A stretch of DNA of 23,948 bases from DASWOJ01 sp964242325 (GTDB taxonomy: Bacteria > Pseudomonadota > Alphaproteobacteria > Acetobacterales > Acetobacteraceae). Within the stretch, counting starts at the first letter, position 1; each line of letters opens with the position of its first letter. Shown here piece by piece: positions 1-8,240 of this stretch. The notes beneath the pieces were generated by a model. It made no database searches, had not been told where the DNA came from, and saw nothing but the letters and a program-made list of their open reading frames with translations. The stretch spans positions 1 to 23,948 of the forward strand of contig CAXTCI010000075.1 in assembly GCA_964242325.1 (NCBI GenBank), written 5' to 3'. Both the position numbers and the translations under genes were made by a program.

Positions 1-1
1 C

Positions 2-115
2 GCCTGCATCGTCGCAGTGCTGGACCGGCGCGCCAAGCGCGTCGTGCGGCTTGTGTCGGCGGAGCCGCTGCTATTGGCGCAATGCCGGGCGGATCGGAGG
101 CTCCCTGCGCCATAA
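2..115 (+). CDS. Possible C-terminal tail of an unidentified gene (partial)
   Basis: An open frame enters from the left edge and stops at the TAA at 113-115, giving 37 residues beginning ACIVAVLDRRAKRVVRL. The early part (alternating hydrophobic and basic residues) looks like a protein end, but the last dozen residues are low in information and no family is recognised. There is too little sequence to say what it is. It could equally be non-coding sequence that happens to be open in this GC-rich genome. Confidence 0.25.
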   Translation, partial: ACIVAVLDRRAKRVVRLVSAEPLLLAQCRADRRLPAP

Positions 116-407
116 GCCCATAGCCCCGGGCCGAGCTGGAGGCCACAGGTCGCCCGATTGGATCGAACGACCTACTGCTCGCCGCCCATGCCCATACGCC
201 TGGCGCAACCGTGTCACGGTGAACATGGGTGAATTTCGGTGCATCCTCGGCCTGAATGTGGAGAACTGGATGGAGTCCGCGGCGCACATCCGCACAGAGC
301 CAGATAGTCGCCCATGGCATCACAGCCGGACAGCCGCTTCGGCGGCCATGGGAGATCTGCCGCTCAAACTGCGTGCAGACCGCCCCTGCCCGCGGTAGGA
401 AGTGCAT
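116..407. other. Spacer with no recognised gene
   Basis: No convincing coding frame on either strand. The + frame open from 51 to 398 gives a Trp/Arg/Pro/His-rich translation with no domain and weaker third-position GC than true genes here. A 7-bp inverted repeat (CCCATGG at 311-317, CCATGGG at 346-352) is present but unremarkable. This interval may hold the promoter of the small ORF at 408. Confidence 0.4.
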
Positions 408-641
408 ATGAGATTACCCGGCCCAACCCCTCGGAGCGCCCAGGCGGCCCGCGACCGGCTGCTGAGCGACCAGGCGACCCGTCCCATCAACGAGCAGCGC
501 GCCCGGCTGACTATCCTCGCGCAGCGCCTGGACCGTGCCGGACGCAGCGCCATTACCCAGGACCTGGCAGTCCGCGTCCGGACCGACCGGCGTTTCGCCC
601 CTGTGCTCGGCACGCTGTTCCAGATGGCGCTAGATAGCTGA
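408..641 (+). CDS. Small hypothetical protein, 77 aa, upstream of ffh
   Basis: This ORF of 77 codons starts at ATG 408. It is chosen over the GTG at 402 because an AGGA box at 397-400 lies 7 nt before ATG 408 and almost touches the GTG. Third codon positions are about 80% G/C, like real genes in this window. The protein is basic and predicted mostly helical, with many Arg, Gln, Ala and Leu (for example RARLTILAQRLDRAGRS), no signal peptide and no membrane segment. I do not recognise a family. It lies 134 bp upstream of ffh on the same strand. The Shine-Dalgarno sequence and codon bias favour a real gene, but the short length leaves room for doubt. Confidence 0.45.
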   Translation: MRLPGPTPRSAQAARDRLLSDQATRPINEQRARLTILAQRLDRAGRSAITQDLAVRVRTDRRFAPVLGTLFQMALDS

Positions 642-678
642 CGGCGGCAGGCCCGTCCTGCTGGATCCAGCCAAATCC

Positions 679-707
679 TTGACTTCAACCCGTCACACCG
701 CCATACC
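679..707 (+). promoter_or_regulatory. Candidate sigma-70 promoter for ffh
   Basis: A TTGACT hexamer (679-684), preceded by CC as in many alphaproteobacterial -35 boxes, is followed after 17 nt by CATACC (702-707), a weak -10 match (3 of 6). It lies 69 bp before the ffh start. A second TTGACC at 714-719 has no -10 partner at the right spacing. This call rests on motif matching only. Confidence 0.3.
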
Positions 708-775
708 GCGCCCTTGACCATGACGCCGCTCCGCGAAGGCTCGCGCAGCGGCGCCTTACCGTTTGGGGTGATCCG

Positions 776-2152
<1,377 letters not shown>

Positions 2153-2162
2153 CCTGCTTCCC

Positions 2163-2200
2163 TGCTCCCTCTCCCTCCGGGAGAGGGCCGGGGTGAGGGG
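2163..2200 (+). repeat. Solo REP element between ffh and rpsP
   Basis: CCCTCTCCC (2167-2175) and GGGAGAGGG (2179-2187) form a 9-bp perfect stem with a 3-nt loop, followed by the conserved tail CCGGGGTGAGGGG. The same 38-nt word recurs at 3247 and, inverted or slightly diverged, at 3360, 6962 and 7072. It is a repetitive extragenic palindrome of a type common in Proteobacteria. Here it stands alone, 11 nt after the ffh stop, and could act as an mRNA-stabilising hairpin or weak terminator. Confidence 0.85.
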
Positions 2201-2269
2201 TCGTCAGCGAGCGCCCAAACTCGTCCACTAGACACATTAGTACACTGAACAACACCCAAGGAACCAAGA

Positions 2270-2602
2270 ATGTCCCTGAAGATCCGCCTCTCCCGCGCTG
2301 GCGCTAAGAAGCGCCCGTATTACCACATCGTCGTCGCCGACAGCCGCAGCCCCCGCGACGGCCGCTTCCTGGAGAAGGTCGGCAGCTACAACCCGATGCT
2401 CCCCGCCGAGCACGAGGAGCGCATCCGCCTGCAGTCCGAGCGCATCCAGCATTGGTTGAAGGTGGGCGCCTTGCCGACCGAGCGCGTCGCCAAGTTCCTC
2501 GGCCACGCCGGTCTGGCACCGATGCCGACCTACCGCGAGCAGCCGATTCAGTCCGCGCCGAAGAAGAAGGCACAGGACCGCGCGGCAAAGGCAGCCGCCT
2601 AA
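2270..2602 (+). CDS. rpsP: 30S ribosomal protein S16 (bS16)
   Basis: This small-subunit protein binds 16S rRNA during 30S assembly. The 110-aa product begins MSLKIRLSRAGAKKRPYYHI and contains the family hallmarks RSPRDGRFLEKVGSYNP and a WLKVGALPTERV segment. The C-terminal tail, about 30 residues rich in Lys and Ala (APKKKAQDRAAKAAA), is the usual variable extension in alphaproteobacteria. The start is set by AAGGA at 2258-2262, 7 nt before the ATG. It sits downstream of ffh past a REP hairpin and 78 bp ahead of rimM. Confidence 0.97.
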   Translation: MSLKIRLSRAGAKKRPYYHIVVADSRSPRDGRFLEKVGSYNPMLPAEHEERIRLQSERIQHWLKVGALPTERVAKFLGHAGLAPMPTYREQPIQSAPKKKAQDRAAKAAA

Positions 2603-2680
2603 TCATGCCGCTGCCGTCCCACCCTGCCGCTGTCGCTTGGGGCGCATCCGCGTCCTGGGCCGGGGCGCCGCTGACCTGAC

Positions 2681-3211
2681 ATGCCCGACCGCCGCATCCT
2701 GATGGGCGTGGTGGGCCGTCCGCACGGGGTGCGGGGGCTGGTGCGCGTCCACAGCTACACCACCGACCCGGCGGACCTGGCGGGCTATGGTCCCCTGCTG
2801 GACGATGGCGGCAAGCCGTGGACACTTGCCTGGCGCGCGTCTGGCGTGGCGGAACTGCGCGATGCGGCGGGGCAGGCGCTCCCTGACCGGTCGGCGGCGG
2901 AGCGGATGGTGAACACCAAGCTCTGGATGGACCGTGACCGCCTGCCGCAGCCGGACGAGGACGAGTTTTACCTTGCCGACCTCGTGGGCATGGCGGCGCT
3001 GGACCCAGTTGGGACGGCTATCGGACGGGTTGTGGTCGTCCATGACTACGGCGCGGGCGCCAGCCTGGAGATCGAGCGGCCCGACGCGGCGCCGCTGCTG
3101 GTCCCCTTCACCCGCGCCTGCGTGCCGCAAGTGGACCCGGCAGCGGGCACACTGGTCGTGATGGAGCCTGACGAGGTTCTGGTTGAAGACACGGCGGAGG
3201 CGGTGGAATGA
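2681..3211 (+). CDS. rimM: Ribosome maturation factor RimM
   Basis: This factor assists 30S maturation by binding S19 and the 16S head. The 176-aa protein has the N-terminal RimM barrel signature (MGVVGRPHGVRGLVRVHSYT, residues 7-26) and a C-terminal PRC barrel starting near DEFYLADLVGM and ending with the typical LLVPFTRACVPQVDPAAGTL stretch. Length is normal. An in-frame TGA at 2672-2674 rules out a longer start, so ATG 2681 is the first possible one, although its Shine-Dalgarno sequence is poor. It is followed not by trmD directly but by a 280-bp spacer containing a paired REP element. Confidence 0.95.
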   Translation: MPDRRILMGVVGRPHGVRGLVRVHSYTTDPADLAGYGPLLDDGGKPWTLAWRASGVAELRDAAGQALPDRSAAERMVNTKLWMDRDRLPQPDEDEFYLADLVGMAALDPVGTAIGRVVVVHDYGAGASLEIERPDAAPLLVPFTRACVPQVDPAAGTLVVMEPDEVLVEDTAEAVE

Positions 3212-3246
3212 CCACCCTCACCGCCTTGGGTGCTGACTTAAGCTGC

Positions 3247-3396
3247 TGCTCCCTCTCCCTCCGGGAGAGGGCCGGGGTGAGGGGGTCTTGGCTGCGGAGC
3301 CGGGCGCCGCATGCGCCGGAAGCACGTGGCCCGTGTCTGGCAAGAGTCATGCCTGCCCGCCCCCTCACCCCGACTCTCTCCCGGAGGGAGAGGGAA
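3247..3396. repeat. Paired inverted REP element (REPIN-like) between rimM and trmD
   Basis: A forward REP (3247-3285, identical over its core to the copy at 2163) and an inverted REP (3360-3396) flank about 74 nt of spacer. The unit is about 150 bp. Its inner borders TCTTGG.TGCG and TGCCC.C are shared with the second pair at 6962-7109, which suggests one mobile family rather than chance pairing. The element occupies most of the rimM-trmD spacer (3212-3491), where no gene is seen. Elements like this are typically mobilised in trans by a RAYT transposase; none is encoded in this window. Confidence 0.8.
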
Positions 3397-3491
3397 CAGT
3401 GGGTCGCCTGGGGAGAATGGGCGACTGCGATAATCAAAGGCCCACTGCTGCTCCGCTCAGCGCCGGCGCCGGCTGGTACAGGGGCACCCGC

Positions 3492-4199
3492 ATGACCTGG
3501 CACGCCACCGTCCATACCCTGTTCCCCGCCATGTTCCCCGGCCCGCTCGGCGGATCGCTGGCGGGCCGTGCCCTGGATGCCGGGCTGTGGCGCCTGGATG
3601 TGCGCGACATACGCGATGCCGCCACGGATCGGCACCGCACGGTGGACGACACCCCGTTCGGAGGCGGCGCTGGGATGGTCATGCGCCCGGACGTGCTGGA
3701 CGCCGCCCTCGGCGCTCCGGACGGGCGGCCGTTGCTGTATATGACCCCCCGCGGACGCCCGTTGCAGCAATCGCGCGTCCGCACCCTGGCCGAAGGTCCC
3801 GGCGTCACCGTCGTTTGCGGCCGCTACGAGGGCGTGGACCAGCGCGTGCTGGAGGCCCGCGCGATCGAGGAGGTCAGCATCGGCGACTACGTCCTGTCCG
3901 GCGGCGATCTGCCGGCGCTGGTGCTGCTGGACGCCTGCGTCCGCCTGCTCCCCGGCGTCATGGGTGCCGCTGATAGCGGCACGGAGGAAAGCTTCAGCGC
4001 CGGCCTGCTGGAATACCCGCATTACACCCGGCCCGCCGAGTGGCAGGGTCGCCGCGTCCCGGACGTGCTGCTGTCCGGCAACCATGCCGCCATCGCCGCC
4101 TGGCGTCTCCGCGAGGCACAGGACGCCACGCGCTCCCGCAGGCCGGACCTGTGGGAAGCGCACGCCGCAACAATGGACTCGGCGCCCGCCGCGCCGTAA
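3492..4199 (+). CDS. trmD: tRNA (guanine-N1-)-methyltransferase TrmD
   Basis: This SPOUT-class enzyme makes m1G37 in tRNAs and so prevents +1 frameshifting; it is generally essential. The 235-aa protein carries TPFGGGAGMVM (54-64), CGRYEGVD (109-116) and the trefoil-knot SAM site SIGDYVLSGGD (129-139), then LLEYPHYTRP (172-181) and LLSGNHAAI. Glu166 occupies the place where E. coli has the catalytic Asp169 (in SFxxGLLxxPHYTRP context), a conservative change. ATG 3492 was chosen over longer frames because AGGGG at 3480-3484 sits 7 nt upstream and homology begins at TWHATVHTLFPAMFP. Upstream sequence in the same frame is REP-derived. Confidence 0.96.
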   Translation: MTWHATVHTLFPAMFPGPLGGSLAGRALDAGLWRLDVRDIRDAATDRHRTVDDTPFGGGAGMVMRPDVLDAALGAPDGRPLLYMTPRGRPLQQSRVRTLAEGPGVTVVCGRYEGVDQRVLEARAIEEVSIGDYVLSGGDLPALVLLDACVRLLPGVMGAADSGTEESFSAGLLEYPHYTRPAEWQGRRVPDVLLSGNHAAIAAWRLREAQDATRSRRPDLWEAHAATMDSAPAAP

Positions 4200-4224
4200 C
4201 ACGCTTGCAAGAAAGGACTATCCC

Positions 4225-4650
4225 ATGAACATTATCCAGCAGTTCGAGGCGGAGCAGATCGCCAAGCTCACCGCCGCCCGCGCCGTCCCCGAGTTTCAGC
4301 CCGGCGATACCCTGAAGGTCTCGGTCAAGGTGATCGAGGGTGAGCGCACCCGCGTCCAGGCCTATGAGGGCGTGTGCATCGCGCGCAGCAACAAGGGCCT
4401 GAACAGCAACTTCACCGTCCGCAAGATCAGCTATGGCGAGGGAGTGGAGCGCGTGTTCCCGCTGTATTCGCCGACCATCGCCGAGATCGCGGTGGTGCGC
4501 CGCGGCGACGTGCGCCGGGCCAAGCTGTATTACCTGCGTGGCCGCAGCGGCAAGGGCGCCCGCATCGCCGAGCGTGCGCGTGAGGTCGTGGTGCCGGTAA
4601 CGGGCACGGCCAGCAGCGCTGCGGCCGTAGCGCCCGCAGTCGCGGACTAA
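4225..4650 (+). CDS. rplS: 50S ribosomal protein L19 (bL19)
   Basis: This large-subunit protein sits at the 30S-50S interface. The 141-aa product starts MNIIQQFEAEQIAKL and has the diagnostic F-QPGDTLKVSVKVIEGERTR, YEGVCIARSNKGLNS, FTVRKISYGEGVERVFPLYSP and VRRAKLYYLRGRSGKGARI segments. The Ala/Val-rich tail after about residue 120 is the variable C-terminus. Start: AAAGGA at 4212-4217 is 7 nt before ATG 4225. An upstream extension in the same frame runs through trmD and is not coding. It is the last gene of the translation block and is followed by two palindromic repeats. Confidence 0.97.
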   Translation: MNIIQQFEAEQIAKLTAARAVPEFQPGDTLKVSVKVIEGERTRVQAYEGVCIARSNKGLNSNFTVRKISYGEGVERVFPLYSPTIAEIAVVRRGDVRRAKLYYLRGRSGKGARIAERAREVVVPVTGTASSAAAVAPAVAD

Positions 4651-4676
4651 CTAGACCTAGGCCGCACGCTCCGCCC

Positions 4677-4767
4677 GTCATTGCGGGGAGCGGAGCGGTG
4701 ATCCAGGCACCGACCGTATTGCGCCCGCTCCGCCTGGATTGCCGCGCCGCAGGCGGCTCGCAATGAC
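4677..4767. repeat. Imperfect 91-bp inverted repeat (GTCATTGCG family)
   Basis: The left arm begins GTCATTGCGGGGAGCGG and runs to CCAGG at 4703-4707. The right arm starts CCTGGATTGC at 4733 and ends GCAATGAC at 4767. The ends are reverse complements with some mismatches. Words of this kind (GTCATTGCGAGC... / ...CTGGATTGC...) are a widespread dispersed repeat in proteobacterial genomes, and this looks like one diverged copy. It lies 26 nt after the rplS stop and could form a long RNA hairpin. Confidence 0.75.
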
Positions 4768-4787
4768 AGCGCCCAAGGACCAAATAC

Positions 4788-4869
4788 GTAGGGCGGAAAA
4801 GCGCAGCGCCTTCCGCCACGGGCCGGCGCGAGCGTGAACGGCGGGAGGCGCTACGCTTTTCCGCCCTAC
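4788..4869. repeat. 82-bp inverted repeat (GTAGGGCGGA family)
   Basis: GTAGGGCGGAAAAGCG (4788-4803) is perfectly repeated in inverse at 4854-4869, and the complementarity continues with a few mismatches and one bulge to give arms of about 30 bp around a loop of about 20 nt. The GTAGGGCGGA/TCCGCCCTAC termini are a known type of dispersed palindrome in many Proteobacteria. It is distinct in sequence from the repeat 20 nt to its left. The rest of the rplS-leuC spacer (4651-4922) shows no gene. Confidence 0.8.
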
Positions 4870-4922
4870 AAGATCGGCGGCAGCCGGGATGTCGCTGCCG
4901 GAAAGCACAGGAGAAACATCGC

Positions 4923-6332
4923 ATGTCCCCAACCCCCCGCACGCTGTTCGACAAAGTGTGGGCCGCGCACGTGGTCCAGCAGATGCCGGACGGGACCTGC
5001 ATCCTCTACATAGACCGCCACCTCGTGCACGAGGTCACCAGCCCACAGGCGTTCGAGGGCCTGCGCCTGGCCGGCCGCCGGGTCCGCCGCCCCGATGCCA
5101 CCATCGCCGTCGTGGACCACAACATCCAGACATCGGACCGCAGCGTCGGGATCGCCGAGCCGGAAAGCGCCCTGCAGGTGGAAACCCTGGAGCGCAACGT
5201 GGCCGAGTTCGGCGTGCCCTACTTCCCGGTCCTGGACGCGCGGCAGGGCATCGTCCACATCATCGGGCCAGAGCAGGGCATCAGCCTGCCTGGCTTCACC
5301 ATCGTCTGTGGCGACAGCCACACCAGCACCCACGGCGCGATGGGCGCGCTGGCCTTCGGCATTGGCACGTCGGAGGTGGAGCATGTGCTGGCCACCCAAA
5401 CCCTACTGCAGAAGCCGGCGAAAAACATGCTGGTGCAGGTGGACGGCACCCTCGCGCCTGGCGTCACCGCCAAGGACGTGGTGCTGGCCATCATCGGCAA
5501 GATCGGCACTGCCGGCGGTACCGGTCACGTGATCGAGTATGCCGGCGAGGTCATACGCGCGCTCGACATGGCCGGGCGGCTGACGATCTGCAACATGAGC
5601 ATCGAGGCCGGGGCACGGGCCGGCATGATCGCCCCAGATGATACGACGTTTGAATATGTCCGCGGCCGTCCCTATGCCCCGCAAGGCGAGGCGTTCGACC
5701 GCGCCGTCGAGTACTGGCGCACCCTGCCAAGCGACCCCGGCGCCCACTACGACCGCGTGGTGACACTGCACGCCGACGAGATCGCCCCGATGGTGAGCTG
5801 GGGCACCAACCCTGAGTCCGTGCTGCCCATCACCGGCTCGGTTCCCGATCCGGCCAACGTCGAGGACGAAGCTGCGCGTGCCCAGATGGTCCGCATGCTG
5901 GACTACATGGCCCTGACCCCTGGCGAGAAGCTGACCGACATTCCCGTGGACGTCGTCTTCATCGGCTCTTGCACCAATGGCCGCCTGCCCGACTTGCGCG
6001 CCGCCGCTGGCGTCGTTCGCGGCAGGCACGTGGCCGAGGGCGTCCGCGCCATGGTTGTGCCCGGCAGCGGCATCGTGAAGCAGATGGCCGAGGCCGAGGG
6101 CCTGGACCAGGTGTTCCTCGACGCCGGCTTCGAGTGGCGGGAGGCCGGGTGCAGCATGTGCCTGGGCATGAACCCGGACAAGCTGACGCCGGGCCAGCGC
6201 TGCGCCAGCACCAGCAATCGCAACTTCGAGGGACGGCAGGGACCCGGCGGGCGCACCCACCTGATGTCCCCAGCGATGGCCGCCGCCGCCGCCGTCACGG
6301 GCCGGCTGACCGACGTCAGGAGCATTGGGTGA
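4923..6332 (+). CDS. leuC: 3-isopropylmalate dehydratase, large subunit
   Basis: Together with LeuD this enzyme isomerises 2-isopropylmalate to 3-isopropylmalate in leucine synthesis. The 469-aa aconitase-fold protein has the three [4Fe-4S] ligands in place: Cys350 (FIGSCTNGR) and Cys410/Cys413 (AGCSMCLGMNPD). Other aconitase-family motifs include VDHNIQTSD (64-72), CGDSHTSTHGAMGALAFGIG (129-148) and the C-terminal STSNRNFEGRQGPGGRTHLMSP. Length is normal for bacterial LeuC. AGGAGA at 4909-4914 lies 8 nt before the ATG. Its stop overlaps the leuD start (TGATG), so the two subunits are translationally coupled. Confidence 0.97.
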   Translation: MSPTPRTLFDKVWAAHVVQQMPDGTCILYIDRHLVHEVTSPQAFEGLRLAGRRVRRPDATIAVVDHNIQTSDRSVGIAEPESALQVETLERNVAEFGVPYFPVLDARQGIVHIIGPEQGISLPGFTIVCGDSHTSTHGAMGALAFGIGTSEVEHVLATQTLLQKPAKNMLVQVDGTLAPGVTAKDVVLAIIGKIGTAGGTGHVIEYAGEVIRALDMAGRLTICNMSIEAGARAGMIAPDDTTFEYVRGRPYAPQGEAFDRAVEYWRTLPSDPGAHYDRVVTLHADEIAPMVSWGTNPESVLPITGSVPDPANVEDEAARAQMVRMLDYMALTPGEKLTDIPVDVVFIGSCTNGRLPDLRAAAGVVRGRHVAEGVRAMVVPGSGIVKQMAEAEGLDQVFLDAGFEWREAGCSMCLGMNPDKLTPGQRCASTSNRNFEGRQGPGGRTHLMSPAMAAAAAVTGRLTDVRSIG

Positions 6333-6955
6333 TGCAGGCCTTTACGACGCTGACGGGCGTGGCGGCGCCGTTGCCGCTGGCCAACGTGGATACCGACAAG
6401 ATCATCCCGGCGCAGTTCCTCAAGACGATCAAGCGCACTGGGCTGGGCGTCCACCTGATGCACACGCTCCGGTATGACGGGGCGGGTCAGGAGCGCCCGG
6501 ACTTCGTGCTGAACCGGGAGCCTTACCGTCATGCGGAAATCCTGATCGCCCACGAGAACTTCGGCTGCGGCTCGTCGCGTGAGCACGCGCCGTGGGCGTT
6601 GCTGGACTTCGGCATACGCTGCGTGATCGCGCCCAGCTTTGCCGACATCTTCAACAACAACTGCTTCAAGAATGGCATCCTGCCGGTCGTGCTGCCGCGG
6701 GAGGTTTGCGACCAGTTGATGGGCGATGCGGCGATGGGCGGCAACGCCCGGATCACCGTGGACCTGGCGCGGCAGGTGGTGATCCGCCCGAACGGGGAGG
6801 AGATTTCCTTCGATGTGGACCCGTTCCGCAAGGGGCTCATGCTGGAGGGCCTGGACGACATCGGCCAGACCATGCAGCAGGGCGCGTCCATTGAAGCCTA
6901 CGAGGGCCGCCAGCGCGAGCAGGCATCCTGGATGCCCGGCATCACCGTCACCTGA
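6332..6955 (+). CDS. leuD: 3-isopropylmalate dehydratase, small subunit
   Basis: This is the swivel domain partner of LeuC. The 207-aa protein starts MQAFTTLTGVAAPLPLANVD and contains DTDKIIPAQFLK, the active-site loop HENFGCGSSREHAPWAL, FADIFNNNCFKNGILP and a C-terminal DVDPFRKGLMLEGLDDIGQT. Length matches the approximately 200-aa family. The ATG overlaps the leuC TGA, which fixes this start; the longer upstream frame is a shadow of leuC. leuB, often next in the order, is not present; a REP pair and a convergent operon follow instead. Confidence 0.97.
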   Translation: MQAFTTLTGVAAPLPLANVDTDKIIPAQFLKTIKRTGLGVHLMHTLRYDGAGQERPDFVLNREPYRHAEILIAHENFGCGSSREHAPWALLDFGIRCVIAPSFADIFNNNCFKNGILPVVLPREVCDQLMGDAAMGGNARITVDLARQVVIRPNGEEISFDVDPFRKGLMLEGLDDIGQTMQQGASIEAYEGRQREQASWMPGITVT

Positions 6956-6961
6956 TCCTTT

Positions 6962-7109
6962 CCCCTTCTCCCTCTGGGAGAGGGTCGGGGTGAGGGGGTC
7001 TTGGTTGCGACGCGGCGCACTGACCGCGCCGCCGAATGGAGCCGCCAAGGATTGAGGACTGTACTTGCCCACCCCCTCACCCTGACCCTCTCCCGAAGGG
7101 AGAGGGAAT
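6962..7109. repeat. Paired inverted REP element (REPIN-like) between leuD and the convergent importer operon
   Basis: A forward REP (6962-6998) and an inverted REP (7072-7109) are separated by 73 nt, nearly the same geometry as the pair at 3247-3396. Inner borders TCTTGG.TGCG and TTGCCCAC are shared with that pair, while the interior is diverged. It fills the gap between the convergent ends of leuD (6955) and the binding-protein gene (7150), so its hairpins could end or protect transcripts from both sides. Confidence 0.8.
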
Positions 7110-7149
7110 AGAAGGCAGGGCTTCTCCTGGCTGCTACTGCACCCGCGCC

Positions 7150-8223
7150 TCACACCTTCCCCTGCACGCCCTCCGCCAGCCAGTTCATCGCCAGGATATC
7201 CTTATCCGCCAGCGCCGCCCCAGCCGCCACGCGCACCGCGCCGGCCTGGTCCTTGATCGGCCCGGCGAACACCGGCTTGCCCGCCACGATCGCCGCCTGA
7301 GCGGCCTCGGCCGCCGCACGGGCCTCGGCCGGCACGTTCGGGCCGAACGGGGCCATGCGGATCATCCCCGCCGCCATGCCGCCCCAGGTGTCCGTCGCCG
7401 TCCAGCTTCCGTCCATCGCCGCCTTTGCCCGGCGCAAGTAGTAGTCATCCCAGTGCATCACGATGGAGGTCGCACAGGTCTTGGGGCCGAAGCGCGACAG
7501 GTCGGAGTTGTAGCCCACCGTCGGCACGCCCTTCTCCTCGCCGGCCTGCACTACCGCGGTGCTGTCGGTGTGGTGCGTCAGCACGTCGGCGCCGCCGGCA
7601 ATCAGGGTGTCGGCCGCCGCGCGCTCCTTGCCCGGGTCGAACCAGGACGAGGTGAACACCACACGCACCTGCACATCCGGCTGCATCGACCGCGCCGCCA
7701 GGGTGTAGGCGTTGATGCATTGCAACACCTCCGGTATCGGGAAAGCGGCGACGAAGCCCAGCACCTTGCTTCGCGTCATGTGCCCGGCGATCACGCCGCT
7801 GACTGTCCGCCCCTCGTAGAACCGCGCCGAGTAGGTCGCGACGTTCGCCGCCCGCTTGTAGCCCGTGCTGTGCTCGAACCGAGTGTCCGGGAACCCCGCG
7901 GCGACCTTCAGCGTCGGGTTCATGTAACCGAACGAGGTCGTGAAGATCAGCTTGTTGCCATCGGACGCCAGCTTGCGGATGACCCGCTCGGCGTCGGCGC
8001 CCTCGTTCACATTCTCGACGAAGCTGGTCTTGACCGCCCCACCCAGCTCCTTGTCCAGCGCCCGGCGCCCCAGCTCGTGCTGGAACGACCAGCCGGCGTC
8101 GCCGACGGGCGACACGTACATGAAAGCGACCGGCATTGCCGCCTGCGCCCTGGCGCGGCGGGCCGTCAGCAGCGCGGGCGCGGCAAGGGCGGTGCCCAGC
8201 AGGGTGCGTCGTGTGGTGTGCAT
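7150..8223 (-). CDS. BMP-family ABC transporter substrate-binding protein (probable purine/nucleoside type)
   Basis: This is the periplasmic receptor of a BMP/PnrA-type importer, last gene of its operon. The mature part has the family core: VAFMYVSPVGDAGWSFQHE near the N-terminus, FTTSFGYMNPTL, FPDTRFEHSTGY, YEGRTVSGVIAG, GADVLTHHTDSTA and VGYNSDLS. A twin-arginine signal (MHTTRRTLLGTALAAPALL, then ARAQA) indicates Tat export. The start at 8223 is preferred over the ATG four codons upstream because GGAGG at 8229-8233 lies 5 nt before it; this gives 357 aa. It begins 17 nt after the preceding permease. The ligand cannot be read from the sequence. The neighbouring deaminase and uricase suggest a purine base, nucleoside or oxidised purine. 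Confidence 0.9.
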   Translation of the reverse strand: MHTTRRTLLGTALAAPALLTARRARAQAAMPVAFMYVSPVGDAGWSFQHELGRRALDKELGGAVKTSFVENVNEGADAERVIRKLASDGNKLIFTTSFGYMNPTLKVAAGFPDTRFEHSTGYKRAANVATYSARFYEGRTVSGVIAGHMTRSKVLGFVAAFPIPEVLQCINAYTLAARSMQPDVQVRVVFTSSWFDPGKERAAADTLIAGGADVLTHHTDSTAVVQAGEEKGVPTVGYNSDLSRFGPKTCATSIVMHWDDYYLRRAKAAMDGSWTATDTWGGMAAGMIRMAPFGPNVPAEARAAAEAAQAAIVAGKPVFAGPIKDQAGAVRVAAGAALADKDILAMNWLAEGVQGKV

Positions 8224-8240
8224 CGGTGCCTCCATGACGG

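Noticed and set aside
51..398. 115-codon open frame at the left end
   Set aside because: Translation is rich in Arg, Pro, Trp and His with no domain, weak third-position GC, no clear ribosome binding site, and it overlaps another open frame; judged non-coding.
3247..3396. Short CRISPR-like array from the repeated CCCTCTCCC words
   Set aside because: Copies are palindromic, in inverted orientation, only two per site and without regular unique spacers; they are REP elements.
3108..4202. 364-codon minus-strand frame across trmD and the REP pair
   Set aside because: Contains the REP-derived peptides (LSLRERVGVRG, LTPALSRREREQ) and is antisense to trmD; not a gene.
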